From NCBI RefSeq assembly GCF_019857225.1, contig NZ_JAFJSY010000034.1, forward strand, positions 1-64,000: DNA of 64,000 nucleotides, given 5' to 3'. Both the position numbers and the translations under genes were made by a program. A model generated the notes under the pieces. That model made no database searches. It was not told the origin of the DNA and saw only the letters and a list, made by a program, of their open reading frames with translations. The stretch is from Streptomyces plumbidurans. Its GTDB lineage: Bacteria; Actinomycetota; Actinomycetes; Streptomycetales; Streptomycetaceae. Shown piece after piece: positions 35,490 to 43,854 of the stretch; position 1 is the first letter of the stretch; the number at the start of each line of letters is the position of its first letter.

Positions 35490-36350
35490 TCACAACTCCT
35501 TGCGGAGATCCCGGAGGATCTCCTTCGTGCGATGTGCCGTAGCGGCCTGCGCCGCCATGCGGTCCATGACCTCGAGGTGGGTCGCCACCTCGGAACGCGC
35601 GTCGAGATAGACCGCGCCGGTCAGGTACTCGCTGTAGACCATGTCCGGCAGTTCTGACATGGCAAATCGGAACAGCACGAAGGGCCCGAACGTGCCGGGG
35701 TGCGGCCCGTTGGTGAAGGGCGCGACCTGCAGCGTCACGTTGGGCAGCTTCGATGCCTCGAGCAGTCTGTCGATCTGCGCACGCATCACCTCCGGGCCGC
35801 CCACCGGGCGGCGCAGTGCGGTCTCGTCCATGACGGCCCAGAAACGGGGCGCGCCCTGGCGGGTGAGCAGTTCCTGGCGTTGTATGCGCAGGGCGACGTG
35901 ACGCTCGATGTCTTCCGGCCTGGTCTGACCGATCGCACCCGACCTGAGCACTCCGCGCGCGTAGCCCTCGGTCTGCAGCAGGCCAGGCACGAAGTGCGGG
36001 TCGTAGGAGCGGATGAGGGCGGCCGCCCCCTCCAGGCTGACGTACATGGAGAACCAGCCCGGCAGAATGTCGTGAAACCGCTGCCACCAGCCGGGTCTGT
36101 TGGCCTCCTCGGCCAGTTGCACGAAGGCCTCGGCCTCCTCGTCCGAGACGCCGTAGGACTTCAACAGCAGTTGCAGGTACGGGATCTTGAGGGAGACCTC
36201 CGCCATCTCCATGCGGCGGACCGTCGCGGGGGCGACGCGCAGGATGCGGGCGGCCTCCTCGCGTTTGAGACCCGCACGCTCCCGCAGATCCAGCAGACGG
36301 CGCCCGAGGACGACTTGGCCGACCGTCGGCGCGGACCGCGGTTCACTCAC
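35490..36350 (-). CDS. XRE-family regulator with DUF5753 domain (WhiJ-like)
   Basis: 286 residues from the GTG at 36350, with a GGTGGAG site just upstream; the longer frame lacks support. Helix-turn-helix residues about 8-60 (VVLGRRLLDLRERAGLKREEAARILRVAPATVRRMEMAE). The rest is the DUF5753 domain: GWWQRFHDILPGWFSMYVSLEGAAALIRSYDPHFVPGLLQTEGYARGVLR, ending VVYSEYL-like MVYSEYLTGAVYLDARSEVATHLEVMDRMAAQA. WhiJ-type proteins control sporulation and antibiotic genes in Streptomyces through a small DUF397 or BldB-like partner, here encoded immediately downstream. Divergent from the ATPase gene. Confidence 0.93.
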   Translation of the reverse strand: MSEPRSAPTVGQVVLGRRLLDLRERAGLKREEAARILRVAPATVRRMEMAEVSLKIPYLQLLLKSYGVSDEEAEAFVQLAEEANRPGWWQRFHDILPGWFSMYVSLEGAAALIRSYDPHFVPGLLQTEGYARGVLRSGAIGQTRPEDIERHVALRIQRQELLTRQGAPRFWAVMDETALRRPVGGPEVMRAQIDRLLEASKLPNVTLQVAPFTNGPHPGTFGPFVLFRFAMSELPDMVYSEYLTGAVYLDARSEVATHLEVMDRMAAQAATAHRTKEILRDLRKEL

Positions 36351-36611
36351 GCTCCACCTCCACCACGTCGCGTACGTCCCTGTCGTCGGCGACAGGGCGG
36401 CCACCAGGGCCTGGGCCTGCCGCACCAGCATGCCTACAGCCATACGGCGCCATGCGAAGACCTATTCGAAGATCTGTACGGATCTCCGTCGATCCCAACT
36501 GGCGCCGCTCAAGATGCTGTTGCGAGCAGTGTGCCACGGCATTTCTCCGCGTCACACAGCACTCTGCATTTTTCATAGTGACACTTGCCAAGTGTTCACG
36601 CCGGGGCGATA

Positions 36612-37247
36612 GTGGCAAGCGTGATTCCGTCCGCGCCCTTAGGAACAGACGCTGCCGCAGGCCGCCTGCCCGGTCTCGGTACCGCCGCGGGGGTGGCGCC
36701 CGACCGGGCGGCCGCCGAGCGCCGGTTCCGTTTCGAGCTGGCCGCACACCCGGGCTCTCCAGCGCAGGCCAGACGCCTGACGAGGGCCCGGCTGAACGTG
36801 TGGTCGGTGTGCGAGGACGTCTGCGACACCGCCGCACTGGTGATCTCCGAGCTGGTCACCAACGCCCTCGTGCACACGGCGAGCAGCCACATAGTCTGCG
36901 AGCTGCACGACGGCCACGAACAGGTCCGCATAACCGTGCGTGACCAGGGCTGCGCACCGGGCGAACCCCATCCCTCGCCCGCGCGGCCCGAGGAGGAGCA
37001 CGGGAGGGGACTGCTCCTCATCGACGCGCTCTGCGAGGCGTGGGGCGCGCACGAGAACGGCCCGGGACTGCTGGTCTGGGCGGAACTGCCGCGCAAGGCC
37101 GTACCGGCCCACACTCCGGGCCACGACTGCGGGCCCTGCAACGACCTGGGCTGGGGAGCCCGCCCCAAGCCGGGCCCGGCCGGCCCGGGGGACGAGGACG
37201 GGACGGACGCACACGGACGGCACGGGACAGGAGGCACATGGCGGTGA
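36612..37247 (+). CDS. Anti-sigma-factor-like ATP-binding protein (RsbW-type HATPase)
   Basis: 211 residues from the GTG at 36612 (GGGG five nt upstream); a TTG at 36585 and GTG at 36621 are alternatives. The HATPase_c motifs are N box ALVISELVTNALVHTASSHIVCEL and G box EHGRGLLLIDALCEAWGAH with the D/G segment VRDQGCAPGEP. This is the family of single-domain kinases of which Streptomyces has dozens, often beside XRE/DUF397 pairs. A 40-residue tail after the kinase domain contains HDCGPCNDLGWG. Its last 10 nt overlap the start of the next gene. No anti-anti-sigma or sigma gene is adjacent. Confidence 0.9.
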   Translation: MASVIPSAPLGTDAAAGRLPGLGTAAGVAPDRAAAERRFRFELAAHPGSPAQARRLTRARLNVWSVCEDVCDTAALVISELVTNALVHTASSHIVCELHDGHEQVRITVRDQGCAPGEPHPSPARPEEEHGRGLLLIDALCEAWGAHENGPGLLVWAELPRKAVPAHTPGHDCGPCNDLGWGARPKPGPAGPGDEDGTDAHGRHGTGGTWR

Positions 37248-37678
37248 GGGCAGGGTCCGGCCGCCAGGTGCTGAGCCTGGACACGCTCGTCCGGATGCGG
37301 CGCGGGCTGCACACGCCGGGTACGCCCCGGCGGCTGCAGGTGCCTGACGGCATGACGGCCCCGCTGGGCTGCGACGCGGTGGAGATACCCGCCCGTCTCG
37401 GCCCACTGGTGCTGCCGCGGCTGCCACGTGTGGGGTGTGTGTACGCCGATGACACGCACTGGTGGTGGCTCGTCCCGTCCGACTCCGACTACGCACTGGA
37501 GTGGCCGGCGCCCACGCAGTACGCCGCCGGGGCGGTCGTTCCGGACGCCCCGGCGGTCCCCGATCTCATCCACCGGCCGACCGGTACGGTGCCGTACACC
37601 CCGCCGATCCCGCTGTATCTGGCCCTGTGCCTGGTGACCGGGACGACCCCGACCTGGTCCCGGCCGGCCGTCGCGTAG
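37238..37678 (+). CDS. Conserved hypothetical protein coupled to the ATPase gene
   Basis: 146 residues from the ATG at 37238, with AGGAGG at 37229-37234, inside the end of the upstream ATPase gene, so the two are translationally coupled. The sequence (VYADDTHWWWLVPSDSDYALEWPAPTQYAAGAVVPDAP..HRPTGTVPYTPPIPLYLALCLVTG) shows a Trp-rich patch with no signal peptide and no membrane span of convincing length. I do not recognise a family beyond Streptomyces. Position suggests a partner of the anti-sigma-like kinase. Confidence 0.8.
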   Translation: MAVRAGSGRQVLSLDTLVRMRRGLHTPGTPRRLQVPDGMTAPLGCDAVEIPARLGPLVLPRLPRVGCVYADDTHWWWLVPSDSDYALEWPAPTQYAAGAVVPDAPAVPDLIHRPTGTVPYTPPIPLYLALCLVTGTTPTWSRPAVA

Positions 37679-37812
37679 ACCGCGATCGCGTGTACACCGG
37701 GCGCCCCGAGGCGTGCGCCCGCGCGCTCACCCCTTTCGACATGCGCTCTCCCCCGAGGGTCCCGACCCGGCGATAGTGGCCGTTCGTCGACGAGGATCGG
37801 GGGGGGCCGGCG

Positions 37813-39777
37813 GTGACGGAATCACAGGGCGGGCGGCGAAAGCGCGGCGGCAGGACCACGCCGGAGGTCTCCGAATCGGAGCAGCTGCTCTTCGGCGGTC
37901 CCCTGCGCTACGACATGGGCTGGAACCAGCACCGGGACGCCTTCCTCGAACTGGGCTTCCGGGCCATGGTGACCCGGCTGCCGGCCCTGCTGGGGTCGAG
38001 CTGCGAGCTGGCCTGGCAGGCCGACCGGAAGGCGGCGCGGATCGTGCTGGCCGCCGAGATCGGCCGGGGCCTGGCCCAGGCGGTGAGCCTGCTCGCGGTC
38101 AACAGCGTGCTGGGCCGGCTGATCACCGGCGGGGCGATCGAGGACCGGCTGCACGGCGCCGTGCCCGCGCTGGTCGCCATGGCCGTCGTCATGCTGGTCG
38201 GGACACTGCTGCGGGCCGCGTCGACGTATGCCACCGGGCGGCTCGAGCCCAAGGTGGAGCGGGTGGCCACGGAGCTGTATCTGGAGCGGGCGGCGGCCGT
38301 GGAACTGGCCGCGATCGAGGACCACGCCTTCCACAAGCTGCTGGACACCGCGCAGTACGGCGCCACCTCGGCCCGGCGGATGATCTCGTACGCCACGCGC
38401 GTGGTGAACGCGATGATCTCGCTGATCGCGGCGGCGAGCGTGCTGACCGTGCTGCACCCGGCGCTGCTCCCGCTGCTCGCGACGATGACGCTGCCCAGCG
38501 CGTGGAGCGCGCTGACGAACGCCCGGCGGCGCTACGAGTCCTTCCACATCTGGGTGCAGCACGCGCGTGCCGGGCATCTGATCAGCGGGCTGCTCACCGA
38601 GCCCGCCGCCGCTCCGGAGATCCGGGTGCACGGGGTCGGGCCCTTCCTGCTGCGCCATTTCCGCGCGATGTCGGAGGCCGCGGAGGCGGAGCAGGCCCGG
38701 CTGGCCCGGCTCGCGGCGCGCACCGGACTGATCGCGTCGGCCTGGACGGGCCTTGCGACCGTGGCGACGTACGCGACGCTCGGCGGGCTGCTGCTGAGCG
38801 GGGCGATGGCGCTGTCGGTGGCGGGGACGGCGGTGATCGCGATCCGCACCGGCTCCTCCAGCCTGGACAGCCTGGTCCTGGAGATCAACGCGCTGCACGA
38901 GGAGGCGCTCTTCGTCGGCGATCTTCAGAAACTTTACGCGGAGGCGGCCGAACGGGCGATCCCGGTGGGCGGCGACCCGCTGCCGGAGCAGCCGCGGGAG
39001 ATCCGGTTCGAGAACGTCACCTTCAGCTATCCGGGCGAGTCCTCCCGTCCCGCCCTCGACGATGTGACGCTCACCGTGCCGCTCGGCGGGATCGTGGCGC
39101 TGGTCGGCGAGAACGGCTCCGGCAAGACGACCCTGATCAAGCTGCTCGCCGGCCTGTACACGCCGGACGCGGGCCGGATCATGTGGGACGGGGTCGACGC
39201 GGCGACCGCGGACCGCCACCAGCTCGCGGAGCGGGTCGCGATGCTCGCCCAGGACTTCAAGCGCTGGCCGTTCACGGCCCGGGTCAATGTCGCCGTCGGC
39301 CGCTCGTCGGCGCCCCTGACCGAGGAACGCATGGCCACCTCGCTCACCGAGGCCGGGGCGGAGGGGGTGGTGGAGAACCTGCCGCGCGGTCTGGACACCC
39401 TGCTGGCCAGGAACTTCAGCGGTGGCCACGAGCTGTCCGGCGGGCAGTGGCAGCGGCTCGGCATCGCGCGGGCGGCCTACCGGCGGGGCCGGATCCTGGT
39501 CGTGGACGAGCCGACGGCGGCCCTGGACGCCCGGGCCGAGCTGGAGGTCTTCGAGAAGATCCGGGCGCTGGCCTCGGCCGGTCAGACAGTGATCCTCATC
39601 ACTCACCGGCTGGCGTCCGTGCGGCACGCGGATCTGGTTCACGTCCTGGACCGGGGCCGTCTCGCGGAGTCCGGCACCCCGGACGAACTGCTGGCGAGCG
39701 GTGGCATCTACGCGGAGCTGTACTCGCTCCAGGCCGAGCAGTTCAGGGCGCCCGTGCCCGCCCCGAAGGCGGGCTGA
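37813..39777 (+). CDS. ABC exporter, fused membrane and ATPase domains
   Basis: 654 residues starting at the GTG at 37813. The N-terminal half has about six spans in the ABC type-IV exporter pattern (first spans near 75-150). The C-terminal ATPase has Walker A GENGSGKTTLIK, a Q-loop LAQDFKRWPFT, signature ELSGGQWQRLGIARA, Walker B ILVVDEPTAALD and H-loop LITHRLASV. It works as a homodimer. The N-terminal about 60 residues are cytoplasmic with no peptidase domain. No linked biosynthetic enzyme indicates a substrate; relatives export lipids, peptides or drugs. Confidence 0.92.
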   Translation: MTESQGGRRKRGGRTTPEVSESEQLLFGGPLRYDMGWNQHRDAFLELGFRAMVTRLPALLGSSCELAWQADRKAARIVLAAEIGRGLAQAVSLLAVNSVLGRLITGGAIEDRLHGAVPALVAMAVVMLVGTLLRAASTYATGRLEPKVERVATELYLERAAAVELAAIEDHAFHKLLDTAQYGATSARRMISYATRVVNAMISLIAAASVLTVLHPALLPLLATMTLPSAWSALTNARRRYESFHIWVQHARAGHLISGLLTEPAAAPEIRVHGVGPFLLRHFRAMSEAAEAEQARLARLAARTGLIASAWTGLATVATYATLGGLLLSGAMALSVAGTAVIAIRTGSSSLDSLVLEINALHEEALFVGDLQKLYAEAAERAIPVGGDPLPEQPREIRFENVTFSYPGESSRPALDDVTLTVPLGGIVALVGENGSGKTTLIKLLAGLYTPDAGRIMWDGVDAATADRHQLAERVAMLAQDFKRWPFTARVNVAVGRSSAPLTEERMATSLTEAGAEGVVENLPRGLDTLLARNFSGGHELSGGQWQRLGIARAAYRRGRILVVDEPTAALDARAELEVFEKIRALASAGQTVILITHRLASVRHADLVHVLDRGRLAESGTPDELLASGGIYAELYSLQAEQFRAPVPAPKAG

Positions 39778-39784
39778 GAGCGCC

Positions 39785-39970
39785 TCAGGCGACCACGTCC
39801 GCGTTCTTGTCGCTGCGCACGATCACCAGGAACATGTCCGTCGCGAGGTCCATGACGACCTCCGCGGGCAGCCCTTCCTCTCGTCGCGCATGCGCGAACT
39901 CTTCCGCCGGCCACGAGCCTCGCGGCCCACCTGCGGGAAAGCGTTCGAGCACTGTTCGCCCGTTCACCAT
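39785..39970 (-). CDS. Small conserved hypothetical protein (61 residues)
   Basis: 61 residues from the ATG at 39970, with GGAGGT five nt upstream; the longer open frame has no ribosome site. The sequence (MVNGRTVLERFPAGGPRGSW..., EEFAHARREEGLPAEVVMDLATDMFLVIV) has an N-terminal Gly/Pro-rich turn and a C-terminal beta strand, no span and no Cys. I recognise only a Streptomyces-wide hypothetical family. It is convergent with the ABC exporter, with only 7 nt between stops. Confidence 0.7.
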   Translation of the reverse strand: MVNGRTVLERFPAGGPRGSWPAEEFAHARREEGLPAEVVMDLATDMFLVIVRSDKNADVVA

Positions 39971-40132
39971 CTCGCACCTCCAGAACGTTGTCCTGTAGGA
40001 GTTAACGCCCAGGAGGGGTCCATCGCCTCGCTCAGTTGCCGTACTGAGACGTAGTTGACACTTGTTCAGCGCGGAGTGTGAAGGTCCGGTCACTCATTGA
40101 AGATCCAGGTCGACTTCTGACTACTTTCTGTT

Positions 40133-40822
40133 TCATTCCTCGTACTCGTCGTGATAACGCATGCGCACACCGCCCGCAGGCGCCCCAAGAGCCGTCGCAC
40201 GCCCCTCCGGTCGCTCCCACTCCTCCTGCCGGCCCAGCGCCGTCAGGTCCAGGAGACTGGTGGTCGAGCCGAGTCCGTCGAGGCCGCGGTCGTACGTCGA
40301 GTAGGTGTGGAAGACGCGCTCGCCGTCCCGCAGGAAGCAGCTGACGGCGGGCCGCTCGACCCACTCCCCGTCACGCTCGAGGGTCACGCCGAAGTCGCGG
40401 TTGAAGTCGGTGCCGTTCGACGAGTACCAGGGCACCGCCCAGCCCATCCGCGCCTTGAACGGAAGGATCTTGGTGTACGGCGTCCGGGAGACGGCCGCGA
40501 ACGTGGTCCCCCGGGCCTTGAGATGGGCCAGATGCCCGATCTGGTCGAGAAATGCCGAACAGCAGCGGCAGCCGGCGTCCCACTCGGGCGCGAACATGAA
40601 GTGGTGGACGACCAGCTGCGGCCGGCCCTCGAACAGGTCCGGCAGGGTGGCCTTGCCGTCGCCGCCCTCGAAGACGTACTCCTGGTCGACCTCGACCATG
40701 GGCAGCCTGCGCCGCTCGGCGTTCAACGCGTCACGCGCGCGCGTGGCCGCCTTCTCCTTGACGAGCAACTCCTCGCGTGCCGCGCGCCACTGCTCGCGCG
40801 ACACGATCTCCGGAAGCGACAT
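40133..40822 (-). CDS. DUF899-family thioredoxin-fold protein
   Basis: 229 residues. DUF899 blocks are clear: IVSREQWRAAREELLVKEKAATRARDALNAERRRLPMVEVDQEYVFEG at the N-terminus, LVVHHFMFAPEWDAGCRCCSAFLDQIGHLAHL with the Cys-x-Cys-Cys in thioredoxin-like position (about residue 85), and FPFKARMGWAVPWYSSNGTDFNRDFGVT. These proteins adopt a thioredoxin-like fold and are often annotated as AhpC/TSA-like or CalU12-like; the reaction is unknown. The gene lies 66 nt downstream of the P450, on the same strand. Confidence 0.9.
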   Translation of the reverse strand: MSLPEIVSREQWRAAREELLVKEKAATRARDALNAERRRLPMVEVDQEYVFEGGDGKATLPDLFEGRPQLVVHHFMFAPEWDAGCRCCSAFLDQIGHLAHLKARGTTFAAVSRTPYTKILPFKARMGWAVPWYSSNGTDFNRDFGVTLERDGEWVERPAVSCFLRDGERVFHTYSTYDRGLDGLGSTTSLLDLTALGRQEEWERPEGRATALGAPAGGVRMRYHDEYEE

Positions 40823-40888
40823 GGCCCCTCCTGTGCAACGGTCCGTCGGGGGTGGTGACCGGCCGGAGGGGCAGAACTCATCGCTGTC

Positions 40889-42070
40889 TCAGAAACTTTT
40901 TTGTGCGTACGTCACCGGAAGCGCGACCAGGCCACGGGCGCGCAGCGAGCGGCGCCATTGCAGCTCTCCCTCACCGAGGGCGAGTTCGGGGAAGCGTTCG
41001 AGGAGGGCGGCGAGCGCGATCTCCGTCTCGGCGCGGGCGAGTGGTGCGCCGAGGCAGTAGTGGATGCCGTGGCCGAGGGCGAGATGGCCGGAGGCGTCGC
41101 GGGTGAGGTCGAGGCGGTCGGGCTCGGGGAAGCGGGCCGGGTCGCGGTTGGCGGCGGACGGGGAGACCCAGACCGTCTCGCCGGCCGGGACGGTGACACC
41201 GGCGATGGTGACGTCCTCGACCGGGAAGCGCCGGATGGCGAACAGGGCGGGGCCCTCGTAGCGGATGAACTCCTCCACGGCGCCCGCGAGTTGTGCGGGG
41301 TCCTCGCGGACGGCGGCGAGCTGTTCGGGGTGCTGGAGCAGGGCGAGCACGGAGTTGCCGATGAGCTGGACCGTGTTCTCGTACCCGGCGAAGAGGATGA
41401 GGAAGGCGAGGGACATCAGCTCGTCCTCGCTGAGCCGGTCGCCCTCGTCGCGTACGGCGATCAGGTCGGAGAGCAGGTCGTCGGCGGGCGCGGCGCGCTT
41501 GGCGGCCAGCAGGTCGGTGAAGAAGCCGAGCATGGCCGCGACCGCCTCCCTGGCGGCGCCCGGCCGTGCCGGATCCGGCGTGATGAGCGTGTCGGTCCAC
41601 TCCCGGAAGTCCCTGCGGTGGCTGTCCGGGATGCCGAGCAGGTCGCAGATGACGGTGATGGGGAGGGGCGCGGCGTAGGCGGCGACCAGGTCGGCGGTGC
41701 CGTGCGTGCCGAGGGCGTCGAGGAGGCGGTCGGCGGCCTCCCGGACAGGGGTGCGCAGTTGCTGGATCCGGCGCGGGGTGAAGGCGCGGCCGACCAGACG
41801 GCGGACCCGGGTGTGGTCCGGCGGGTCCATGTTCAGCAGGTTGGCGTCGAGCGCGGGCGGCAGGGCGAAGCCCCTGTACGTCCCGGCCGTCGCATGCCGC
41901 TTGTCCAGCGACAGCCGCGGATCGGCGAGCGCGGCCCGGACGTCGTCGTAGCGCGTGACGATCCAGGCGGGCGTACCGTCGGGCCCGGTGATGCGATGCA
42001 CGGGCGCGCTCTCACGCAGGCGCCGGTACACGTCGTACGGGTGGTCGAGAAGGCCGTCGGCGGGGTCCAT
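40889..42070 (-). CDS. Cytochrome P450 with Asn at the usual catalytic Thr
   Basis: 393 residues, a soluble bacterial class I P450. The heme loop is LGHGIHYCLGAPLAR, with the proximal Cys at 339 and Leu in place of the usual first Phe. The ExxR motif is E267-R270 and the PERF-like segment is PEPDRLDL. The I-helix reads AGYENT (228-233), so the residue that is normally the proton-relay Thr (after the acidic residue) is Asn232, with a Thr one place later. Redox partners are not linked. It is the last gene of a run amidohydrolase, 71-residue membrane protein, P450, DUF899. Substrate unknown. Confidence 0.93.
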   Translation of the reverse strand: MDPADGLLDHPYDVYRRLRESAPVHRITGPDGTPAWIVTRYDDVRAALADPRLSLDKRHATAGTYRGFALPPALDANLLNMDPPDHTRVRRLVGRAFTPRRIQQLRTPVREAADRLLDALGTHGTADLVAAYAAPLPITVICDLLGIPDSHRRDFREWTDTLITPDPARPGAAREAVAAMLGFFTDLLAAKRAAPADDLLSDLIAVRDEGDRLSEDELMSLAFLILFAGYENTVQLIGNSVLALLQHPEQLAAVREDPAQLAGAVEEFIRYEGPALFAIRRFPVEDVTIAGVTVPAGETVWVSPSAANRDPARFPEPDRLDLTRDASGHLALGHGIHYCLGAPLARAETEIALAALLERFPELALGEGELQWRRSLRARGLVALPVTYAQKSF

Positions 42071-42086
42071 GGGATCAGCGTAGGGG

Positions 42087-42302
42087 TCACGGGCTGTCCA
42101 ATTGGGCCACGCCCTGCACGAGTTGGCCCACTACGTCCAGGATCCAGCGGCCGAAGGGGGTCGGGGCGATCAGTACGCCGAGGGCGAGGGTGAGCCAGAC
42201 GGTCAGCCACGCGTCGGAGCGGGTGCGGGCCAGGGGCTTTCGGCGCGCCCGCAGGAAGACGACGACAGCGAGCAGCACCGCTACGTCGATCGTGAGTTCC
42301 AT
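42087..42302 (-). CDS. Small membrane protein (71 residues)
   Basis: 71 residues from the ATG at 42302, with GGGAGG about 8 nt upstream. Two hydrophobic spans (TIDVAVLLAVVVFL and LTVWLTLALGVLIAPTPF) flank a basic loop RARRKPLARTRSD, and a third weak amphipathic stretch ends the protein. No family is recognised. It lies 16 nt upstream of the P450 start, so co-transcription is likely. Confidence 0.72.
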   Translation of the reverse strand: MELTIDVAVLLAVVVFLRARRKPLARTRSDAWLTVWLTLALGVLIAPTPFGRWILDVVGQLVQGVAQLDSP

Positions 42303-42417
42303 CGGCCGGCCTCCCGTCTGACGAGAATTCCCGGCCTTCCTGTGTAGCGTGAAATTACCTGGCGCGACGGCCCGGTCACCGATGGTTGGCGTCAAAACAC
42401 TTGTCTGCGACCGGTTC

Positions 42418-43770
42418 TCAGGTCCTGTAGTCCTGGATGCGCCGTCCGTGGCCGCGGTCGACGAGGGCGGGCAGCCGCTGCTCCAACTCCCGTACCACCG
42501 ACGGGACATCGAGGGTGAGGAGTTCCCGGTCGCGCATCAGCACCCGGCCGTCGACGATCGTGGTGGTGACGTCGGAGGCACGGGCGCTGTGGACGAGGGT
42601 GGCGGCGAGGTCGTGGACGGGCTGGGTGTGGGGGCCGGTGAGGTCGACGAGGACGATGTCGGCGCGGCGGCCGGCAGCGAGGGTGCCGAGGGTGTCGCCG
42701 AGACCGACCGCACGGGCGCTCTGCAGCGTCGCGTGGTGCAGGGCTTGACGGGCTGTCAGCCATCGGGGGTCGCCCGTCGTGGACTTCTGGAGGAGCGCGG
42801 TCAGCGCCATCGACTCCCACACGTCGAGGGAGTTGTTGGAGGCCGCGCCGTCCGTCGCGAGCCCGACGGGGATGCCGATGTCCCGCAGCGCGCGCACCGG
42901 AGTGGTGGTGGGCCAGGCGAACTTGAGGTAGCCGCGGGGCGCGGAGGCGACGGCCACACGGCCGCCGGCACCCGCGAGCACGGGCAGGTCCCGTTCGAGG
43001 ATGCCGGTGCCGTGTGCGATCAGCACGTCGGTGTCCAGGATGCCGGTGCGCTCGAGTACCTCGATCGGGGTGGCACCGTGCCGGTCGAGGCTGGCCTCGG
43101 TCTGGTCGCGGTTCTCGGCGGCGTGCAGATGGACGGGCAGTCCGTGCTCCCTGGCGAGTGCCGCGGTGGCGGCGAGGTCGGTGTCGTCGACGGTGTACGG
43201 CGCGTGCGGGGCGAGCGCGGTGGTGATGCGGCCACCGGCGCCACCCCGGTGCCGTAGCGCGAACTCCAGGGATTCCTCCCGGCCTTGTGGACCCTGGGAG
43301 GAGAAGTACGCCTGCCCGAGATGGGCCCTCATCCCGCACTCTTCGACGACGGCGGCGACCGCGTCCATGGCGAAGTAGTGGTCCGCGAAGCAGGTGACCC
43401 CGCCGCGGATCATCTCCGCGCAGGCCAGCCGCGCCCCCAACTCCACGTCCTGCTCGGTGAGGTTGGACTCGATCGGCCAGACGACGTCGTTGAACCACTC
43501 CTCGGTGGGCAGGTCCTCGGCGACGCCGCGCAGGGCGACCATCGGCGCGTGGGTGTGGCAGTTGACCAGGCCGGGCATCGCGACCTGACCGTGCGCGTCG
43601 ATGCGCTCGGCCGCGGCGAGGTGCCGCACCGCGGCGGCGGTCGTCACCGAGTCGACGAGACCGTCGCGCACCACGACGGCCGCGTCCTCCTCGAATCCGG
43701 GCCGTTCCAGCTCGTCGTGCACGAGGACGGTGCAGGCGGTGATGACGAGATCGGCGGGAGAGTCGGTCAT
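42418..43770 (-). CDS. Amidohydrolase, adenosine/S-adenosylhomocysteine deaminase (MtaD/SsnA) branch
   Basis: 450 residues from the ATG at 43770. The mononuclear metal site is complete: GLVNCHTHAPM (His-x-His), VHLHAAE, VLIAHGTG and LATDGAASNNSLDVWE. The segment LTEQDVELGARLACAEMIRGGVTCFADHYF is typical of the SAH/MTA deaminase and guanine deaminase-related COG0402 enzymes. Expected reaction is hydrolytic deamination of a purine nucleoside or base in the cytoplasm. One peculiarity is SAPRGYLKFAW where many relatives have HNPxSNxKL after the third metal His. No linked purine genes narrow the substrate. Confidence 0.88.
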   Translation of the reverse strand: MTDSPADLVITACTVLVHDELERPGFEEDAAVVVRDGLVDSVTTAAAVRHLAAAERIDAHGQVAMPGLVNCHTHAPMVALRGVAEDLPTEEWFNDVVWPIESNLTEQDVELGARLACAEMIRGGVTCFADHYFAMDAVAAVVEECGMRAHLGQAYFSSQGPQGREESLEFALRHRGGAGGRITTALAPHAPYTVDDTDLAATAALAREHGLPVHLHAAENRDQTEASLDRHGATPIEVLERTGILDTDVLIAHGTGILERDLPVLAGAGGRVAVASAPRGYLKFAWPTTTPVRALRDIGIPVGLATDGAASNNSLDVWESMALTALLQKSTTGDPRWLTARQALHHATLQSARAVGLGDTLGTLAAGRRADIVLVDLTGPHTQPVHDLAATLVHSARASDVTTTIVDGRVLMRDRELLTLDVPSVVRELEQRLPALVDRGHGRRIQDYRT

Positions 43771-43854
43771 CCGGCCAACGTACGGCGTGGGTGCCGGACC
43801 GGCACGGGATTGGGCCGGACCGACTCGGCACTCCCGCGTCACCGCGCCCCGCCC

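Noticed and set aside
37813..43770. A natural-product gene cluster (ABC exporter, P450, methyltransferase, amidohydrolase)
   Set aside because: No core synthase, precursor peptide or pathway regulator was found, and the genes face different directions with their own gaps.
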